From positions 1 to 17,680 of the forward strand of contig JAEYYZ010000117.1 of the NCBI GenBank assembly GCA_023428185.1: a stretch of 17,680 nucleotides of DNA. Direction: 5' to 3'. The position numbers and the translations under genes were made by a program. Position 1 is the first letter of the stretch, and each line of letters begins with the position of its first letter. Under the pieces are notes generated by a model. It searched no databases. It saw only the letters and a list, made by a program, of their open reading frames with translations, and was not told the DNA's origin. The stretch is from Actinomycetes bacterium. GTDB lineage: Bacteria; Actinomycetota; Actinomycetes; Actinomycetales; Demequinaceae. Positions 14,301-17,680 of the stretch are shown here, one piece after another.

Positions 14301-15041
14301 GCCCTGGACAACGAAGGCAAACACATCACCTTCCCGGACACGCAGGCGCGCCCAGTGCCGGTGATCACGAGCCCGGAATGGTCAGGTTCGGAGCACGGCG
14401 GCCGTCGGTACACAGCCTTCGCCATCAACGTGGAGCGGCTCAAGCCGTGGCACACGCTCACGGGCAGGCAGCACTTCTTCCTCGACCACGACTGGATGGC
14501 GGAAATGGGCGAGAACTTGCCCATCTTCCGGCCCACGCTCAACATGCATCGGCTGTACGGGGATCAGACCAAAGGTGATGCTCTGGAAGTCACCGTCCGA
14601 TATCTCACCCCCCACTCCAAGTGGTCCATCCACTCCAACTACCAAGACAACCAACACATGTTGTCACTGTCGCGAGGCGGCCCTGACCTGTGGATGAGCG
14701 TTGAAGACGCGGCAGCCATTGGCGTCAAGGACAACGAGTGGATCGAGGCCTACAACCGCAACGGCGTAGTCGTGGCTCGAGCCGTGGTGAGTCACCGCAT
14801 GCCTCAAGGAACCGTGTACATGTATCACGCGAAAGACCGCGTGGTCGATGTACCCATTGCCGAGGCATCGGGCCAACGCGGAGGAATCCACAACTCCTTG
14901 ACACGTCTCATGATCAAGCCCACTCACGTAGTGGGTGGGTACGCCCAGCTTTCCTTTGCCTTCAATTACTTGGGCCCCACCGGCAACCAGCGCGATGAAG
15001 TCACAGTGATTCGCCGCCGCTCACAGGAGGTGACGTACTGA
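11346..15041 (+). CDS. narG: Respiratory nitrate reductase, molybdopterin alpha subunit
   Basis: A 1231-residue catalytic subunit that reduces nitrate to nitrite at a molybdo-bis(pyranopterin guanine dinucleotide) centre on the cytoplasmic side of the membrane. The FS0 cluster ligands are H60, C64 and C68 in the HGVNCTGSCSW motif, with C103 in EPRGCPRGA. The molybdenum ligand is D229 in SFYDWYCDLP. Other hallmarks are TWETQQTDYP, GCQGVNGGGWAHYVGQEKCRP and the C-terminal TGNQRDEVTVIRR. Length is normal for membrane-bound NarG, and no frameshift is seen. No twin-arginine signal is present, as expected for the cytoplasmic-facing enzyme. The frame is open upstream to 11241, but the GTG at 11346 is chosen: AAGGAG lies 5 nt upstream (11335-11340) and the protein then aligns with the NarG N-terminus. 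It overlaps the regulator by 4 nt and narH by 1 nt. Confidence 0.97.
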   Translation: MTKDDHTSDVVGNPLIRAGRFFHEGTASADLRTVTLEGGRQADVFYRDRWSHDKIVRSTHGVNCTGSCSWKVYVKDGVITWETQQTDYPSVGPNSPEYEPRGCPRGAAFSWYTYSPTRVKYPYIRGVLLEAYRAAKRDNPDPVDAWTAVVSNPETRRRYQQARGKGGLVRATWQEAKEIIAAAHVHTLKAHGPDRIFGFSPIPAMSMASHAAGARFISMMGGSMVSFYDWYCDLPVASPQVFGDQTDVPESADWFNAAYLIMWGANVPVTRTPDAHFMAEARYRGQKVVTVSPDYADNTKFADEWMNPHPGTDGALAMAMGHVVLKEFFVERTVPRFVDYVKRYSDLPFLITLTERDGAYVPGKFVTAADLGDTSENAAFKTVLIDSATGRPAVPNGSLGFRFGQEGEGKWNLDLEGLDPALSLHGASGTSTAEVLLPRFDVGQDVDERGGVLRRGVPTAPLDTVSGEVLVTTVFDLMLAQYGVGRDGLPGEWPADYDDPEPYTPAWQEGITGVPAEQAARIGREFAQNAQDSGGRSMIILGAGTNHYFHSDTIYRTFLALVTLTGCQGVNGGGWAHYVGQEKCRPVTGWAQLAFGLDWARPPRQMIGTGFFYINTNQWRYDGMTPADIASPLGKGSFEGMTSMDVLAQSARSGWMPSFPTFDTSALALGEEAVASGKDPGAFMKDKLTSGEVKFAVEDPDAERNWPRVLTVWRANLLGSSAKGNEFFLRHLLGTHSAATAQERSADQRPRDVEWHEEAPEGKLDLLVSMDYRMTSTGLFSDVLLPTATWYEKHDLSSTDMHPFIHAFTPAINPPWETKSDYDTFHELAQKVSELTVGHVEKVHDLVAVPLQHDTPDAMAVPSGKVADWRDGSAPFIPGQTAPKFVLVERDYTQLGAKWSALGPLMEKLGTQTKGVKVDVTKEVERLAGINGVIASGPAAGRPSLTTATRACEAILALSGTTNGRVAVEGFRDLERRTGQPLADLALDNEGKHITFPDTQARPVPVITSPEWSGSEHGGRRYTAFAINVERLKPWHTLTGRQHFFLDHDWMAEMGENLPIFRPTLNMHRLYGDQTKGDALEVTVRYLTPHSKWSIHSNYQDNQHMLSLSRGGPDLWMSVEDAAAIGVKDNEWIEAYNRNGVVVARAVVSHRMPQGTVYMYHAKDRVVDVPIAEASGQRGGIHNSLTRLMIKPTHVVGGYAQLSFAFNYLGPTGNQRDEVTVIRRRSQEVTY
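15025..15033 (+). promoter_or_regulatory. Full-length Shine-Dalgarno of narH
   Basis: AGGAGGTGA is a nearly complete complement of the 16S rRNA 3' end, 7 nt before the narH ATG at 15041. It lies inside the end of narG, whose TGA shares one base with the narH start (TGATG). It suggests strong independent initiation of narH, beyond simple coupling. Confidence 0.75.
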
Positions 15042-16672
15042 TGAAAGTCATGGCTCAAGTGGGCATGGTGATGAACCTTGACAAGTGCATTGGATGTCAC
15101 ACGTGCTCGGTGACGTGCAAGCAAGCGTGGACCAACCGCGATGGCGTGGAGTACGTGTGGTTCAACAATGTGGAGACTCGCCCCGGATTGGGTTACCCGC
15201 GCACCTACCAGGACCAAGAGAAGTGGAAGGGTGGGTGGAAGCTCACCAAGCGGGGCAAGCTCACTCTCAAGCAAGGCGGCAGGCTTAAGCGCTTGGCCTC
15301 AATCTTCAACAACCCCACCTTGCCGGGGATTGACGACTACTACGAGCCGTGGACCTACGACTACGACAACCTGCTGAGTGCACCTCAAGGGCGCACCTCA
15401 CCGGTGGCACGGCCCAAGTCCGCCATTACCGGCAAAGACATGCGCATCACGTGGTCCGCGAACTGGGACGACAACCTTGCCGGCGCACCAGAGACCGGAC
15501 CCATGGATCCCGTGGTGCGCAAACTCCAAGACCAGTTGTCCCACACCATTGCCTTCGAATACGAGAAGGCGTTCATGTTCTACTTGCCGCGCATTTGTGA
15601 ACACTGCCTCAACCCGGCTTGTGTGAGCGCCTGCCCCTCGGGCGCCATGTACAAGCGGGTAGAAGATGGCATCGTCTTGGTGGATCAAGACGCGTGCCGA
15701 GGCTGGCGCATGTGTGTCACAGGCTGCCCGTACAAGAAGGTGTTCTTCAACCACGCCACCGGCAAAGCCGAGAAGTGCACCATGTGCTACCCACGCATCG
15801 AGGCAGGCTTGCCCACCATTTGCTCCGAGACCTGTGTGGGTCGACTTCGATACTTGGGGTTGTTCCTTTACGACGCAGACAAGGTCACCGCGGCCGCCGC
15901 TACACCCAACCCGCAAGACCTGTATGAAGCGCAACTTGACCTGATCCTCGACCCTCACGACCCAGAGGTACTTGCCGCTGCACGCAACGAAGGCATCCCA
16001 GAGGACTGGCTCATCGCCGCACAGAAGTCGCCGGTGTACCGGCTCGCCAAGGAGTTCAGGGTGGCCCTGCCGCTACACCCCGAATACCGGACGATGCCCA
16101 TGGTCTGGTACATCCCGCCGCTCTCGCCTGTAGCGGACGCACTCAAAGAGACAGGGCACGATGCCGAGGACGCCGGCAATCTCTTTGGCGCGTTGAGATC
16201 ACTGCGAATCCCCATGGAGTACCTGGCGGAACTGTTCACTGCAGGCGACGTGGCTCCGGTGTTGCGTTCGCTCGACACCCTCGCCGCGATGCGTTCGTAT
16301 ATGCGCGATCAGAACCTCGGTAACCCCACGCGACCAGACATTCCCGCCGCCGTGGGCCTCAGCGAAGACTCCATCCTGGAGCTTTACCACTTGCTCGCCA
16401 TCGCCAAGTACGAGGACCGCTACGTCATCCCCGCCGCGCACAACGAGGTGGCCAAAGAACTCGACGACCTCGCGTGTTCGCTGGACGCGGTGGGCGGGCC
16501 TGGCGGGGAAGGCCCGCGAACCGTCTCCGCGGATGCCTTCCACGTACTTCAAGGCGATCGACAAGTCCCCTTGGTGACCTCCGTGACATCCGATTCGGTG
16601 AACTTGCCTCACTGGGACCGCAAAGGCGTGCCGCTAGGCATCCCCACAGTGCGAAGGCACTCCGATGACTGA
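15041..16672 (+). CDS. narH: Respiratory nitrate reductase, iron-sulfur beta subunit
   Basis: A 543-residue electron-transfer subunit that passes electrons from the NarI haems to NarG. Four Cys groups are complete: C16, C19, C22, C26 (DKCIGCHTCSVTCKQAW); C186, C189, C194, C198 (CEHCLNPACVSACP); C219, C225, C229 with W222 in place of a Cys (CRGWRMCVTGCP); and C246, C249, C261, C265. The Trp substitution is the normal NarH mark of a [3Fe-4S] cluster, so one [3Fe-4S] and three [4Fe-4S] centres are expected. The protein is somewhat longer than the roughly 510 residues of E. coli NarH; the additional length is in the C-terminal region. The ATG at 15041 shares one base with the narG stop and has AGGAGGTGA 7 nt upstream. 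The end overlaps narJ by 8 nt. It acts on the cytoplasmic membrane face in the NarGHI complex. Confidence 0.97.
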   Translation: MKVMAQVGMVMNLDKCIGCHTCSVTCKQAWTNRDGVEYVWFNNVETRPGLGYPRTYQDQEKWKGGWKLTKRGKLTLKQGGRLKRLASIFNNPTLPGIDDYYEPWTYDYDNLLSAPQGRTSPVARPKSAITGKDMRITWSANWDDNLAGAPETGPMDPVVRKLQDQLSHTIAFEYEKAFMFYLPRICEHCLNPACVSACPSGAMYKRVEDGIVLVDQDACRGWRMCVTGCPYKKVFFNHATGKAEKCTMCYPRIEAGLPTICSETCVGRLRYLGLFLYDADKVTAAAATPNPQDLYEAQLDLILDPHDPEVLAAARNEGIPEDWLIAAQKSPVYRLAKEFRVALPLHPEYRTMPMVWYIPPLSPVADALKETGHDAEDAGNLFGALRSLRIPMEYLAELFTAGDVAPVLRSLDTLAAMRSYMRDQNLGNPTRPDIPAAVGLSEDSILELYHLLAIAKYEDRYVIPAAHNEVAKELDDLACSLDAVGGPGGEGPRTVSADAFHVLQGDRQVPLVTSVTSDSVNLPHWDRKGVPLGIPTVRRHSDD

Positions 16673-17294
16673 GTCCCACGCCTCAGTGCGCATGGCCGTG
16701 GCCTGGCTGCTGTGGTACCCGGATCACGAACTTGCCGAACGCTTGCCTGAGATCCGCGAGGCCATGCGCGTGGACTCCTCCCCGGCGGCCGCACATGTGC
16801 GCTCTTTCTTGGATGCCTTTGACGCGATGACCTGGGAGCAAGCCCAGCAGCATTACGTGGACACCTTTGACATGCGCCGAAAGACGGCTCCGTACTTGTC
16901 CTTCTGGACGGACGGGGACACGCGCAACCGAGGCTTTGCGCTGCTGCGGTTCAAGCAGGCGTACTTGGCCTCCGGCTACGAGCTGGGCGACAACGAGCTC
17001 CCCGATCACTTGAGCGTGGTGCTTGAATTCGCCGCCATAGGCAACCAGCTCACGGGTGATGCCTTACTCGTGGAGAACCGCGTAGGAATCGGCCTGCTCG
17101 CCGAAGGTTTGAGGGGCGCAGGTTCCCCCTACTCCTTGCTGGTGGACGCAGTTCTTGCCACCATGCCCGCGCTCACACCGGAGATTAGGGAGCGCATGGA
17201 AGACCTCGCCCGCTCTGGCCCACCCACCGAGATGGTGGGCCTTGATCCCTTCCCCTCGCATCCGTCGCTCGCAGCCCAAGGAGGCCGCCGATGA
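16665..17294 (+). CDS. narJ: Nitrate reductase assembly chaperone (delta subunit)
   Basis: A 209-residue NarJ/TorD-family chaperone. It binds apo-NarG, allows insertion of the molybdenum cofactor and FS0 cluster, and delays membrane attachment until the enzyme is ready; it is not part of the final complex. The family signature is at 64-90: YVDTFDMRRKTAPYLSFW then TDGDTRNRG. A helical region with LPDHLSVVLEFAA follows (about 105-120). It is slightly shorter than E. coli NarJ, as usual for Gram-positive forms. The ATG at 16665 lies inside the end of narH (8-nt overlap) with GAAGG 7 nt upstream. The stop overlaps the narI ATG (ATGA). The last 15 residues, Pro/Gly/Arg-rich, are poorly conserved in type. 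Confidence 0.95.
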   Translation: MTESHASVRMAVAWLLWYPDHELAERLPEIREAMRVDSSPAAAHVRSFLDAFDAMTWEQAQQHYVDTFDMRRKTAPYLSFWTDGDTRNRGFALLRFKQAYLASGYELGDNELPDHLSVVLEFAAIGNQLTGDALLVENRVGIGLLAEGLRGAGSPYSLLVDAVLATMPALTPEIRERMEDLARSGPPTEMVGLDPFPSHPSLAAQGGRR

Positions 17295-17680
17295 TTCTCT
17301 CCGTGGATCCAGCTGCAGGGGCAGCAGAACTGCCCGTGGCATCGTTGCTACTGTGGACGGCCTTGCCGTATGCATGCCTCGCCATTCTGGTTTCCGGGCT
17401 CATCTGGCGCTACCGCTATGACCGCTTTGGGTGGACTACTCGCTCCACTCAGATCTACGAGTCCCGCATCATGCGCATAGCCTCGCCTCTTTTCCACTAC
17501 GGGATCATTGCGGTGCTCTTTGGGCACATGCTGGGGCTCTTGGTACCCATTGAGTGGACTCAAGCCATTGGACTTGACGAGCACACGTATCACAACCTCA
17601 CCTTGCCCATGAGTTTGTTCGCGGGGTTCGCGACCACTGTTGGGCTGGTGTTGTTGGTGTTCCGCCGCCGCTCCACTGCG
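17291..17680 (+). CDS. narI: Respiratory nitrate reductase, cytochrome b gamma subunit, N-terminal part
   Basis: The first 130 codons of the membrane diheme cytochrome b that oxidises quinol and feeds electrons to NarH; the gene runs off the right edge. Hydrophobic helices are visible at about 16-38, 66-86 and 105-123. Haem-ligand histidines H69 (SPLFHYG) and H79 (FGHMLG) are 10 residues apart, matching H56 and H66 of E. coli NarI. The partner histidines of the C-terminal half would lie beyond the window. The loop RYRYDRFGWTTRSTQIYES between helices is typical. The ATG at 17291 has AAGGAGG 6 nt upstream (17278-17284) and overlaps the narJ stop by 4 nt, so it is the last visible member of the nar operon. 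Confidence 0.94.
   Translation, partial: MILSVDPAAGAAELPVASLLLWTALPYACLAILVSGLIWRYRYDRFGWTTRSTQIYESRIMRIASPLFHYGIIAVLFGHMLGLLVPIEWTQAIGLDEHTYHNLTLPMSLFAGFATTVGLVLLVFRRRSTA

Noticed and set aside
15695..15729. Missing cysteine in a ferredoxin-like Cys group of narH (Trp at residue 222)
   Set aside because: This Trp is the normal NarH feature that gives a [3Fe-4S] cluster, not a defect.

Overview
The window looks like a chromosomal segment from a high-GC Gram-positive bacterium (Actinomycetota). Evidence: GC-rich codon use, frequent GTG/TTG starts, several genes whose -10 box lies about 6-7 nt before the start codon (leaderless mRNAs), exported proteins with poly-proline stalks, and proteins that read as actinobacterial types (SerC, NarGHJI, an HTH-Mop regulator). 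A Micrococcales-like host is my impression only; nothing in the sequence fixes the genus.

Left part (1-4674): the minus strand carries the 5' end of a UDP-glucose/GDP-mannose dehydrogenase gene and manA (mannose-6-phosphate isomerase). serC (phosphoserine aminotransferase) diverges from manA across 40 bp. serC is followed after 1 nt by the first of three related exported-protein genes. Each has an N-terminal hydrophobic segment, a low-complexity stalk and a run of exactly seven prolines. The first two end in a CAP (SCP/PR-1) domain; the third ends in a short basic tail with no CAP domain. A strong 13-bp hairpin terminates the second gene.

Middle (4680-7704): a compact molybdate operon starts from a recognisable promoter preceded by a 16-bp palindrome. 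Its order is HTH-Mop (molybdate-binding) regulator, modA, modB, modC, and every junction is a 4-nt start/stop overlap. It ends 18 bp from the convergent nitrate transporter genes.

Right part (7723-17680): this is a respiratory nitrate reduction locus. Two narK-type transporter genes of different subtypes run leftward as a pair. Across a 115-bp, AT-richer control region, a rightward operon begins with a winged-helix regulator that has a SufR-like Cys pattern. Its stop codon overlaps the narG start. narG, narH, narJ and the first 130 codons of narI follow, all overlapping.

How it fits together: ModABC brings in molybdate for the molybdenum cofactor of NarG. The NarK pair imports nitrate and exports nitrite. 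NarGHI reduces nitrate with quinol electrons, and NarJ assembles the enzyme. The HTH-Mop protein probably senses molybdate, and the Cys-rich regulator probably senses oxygen, NO or Fe-S status. Most of this is well-known biology. The less familiar items are the heptaproline CAP trio, the Cys-containing regulator coupled to narG, and the palindrome at the mod promoter.
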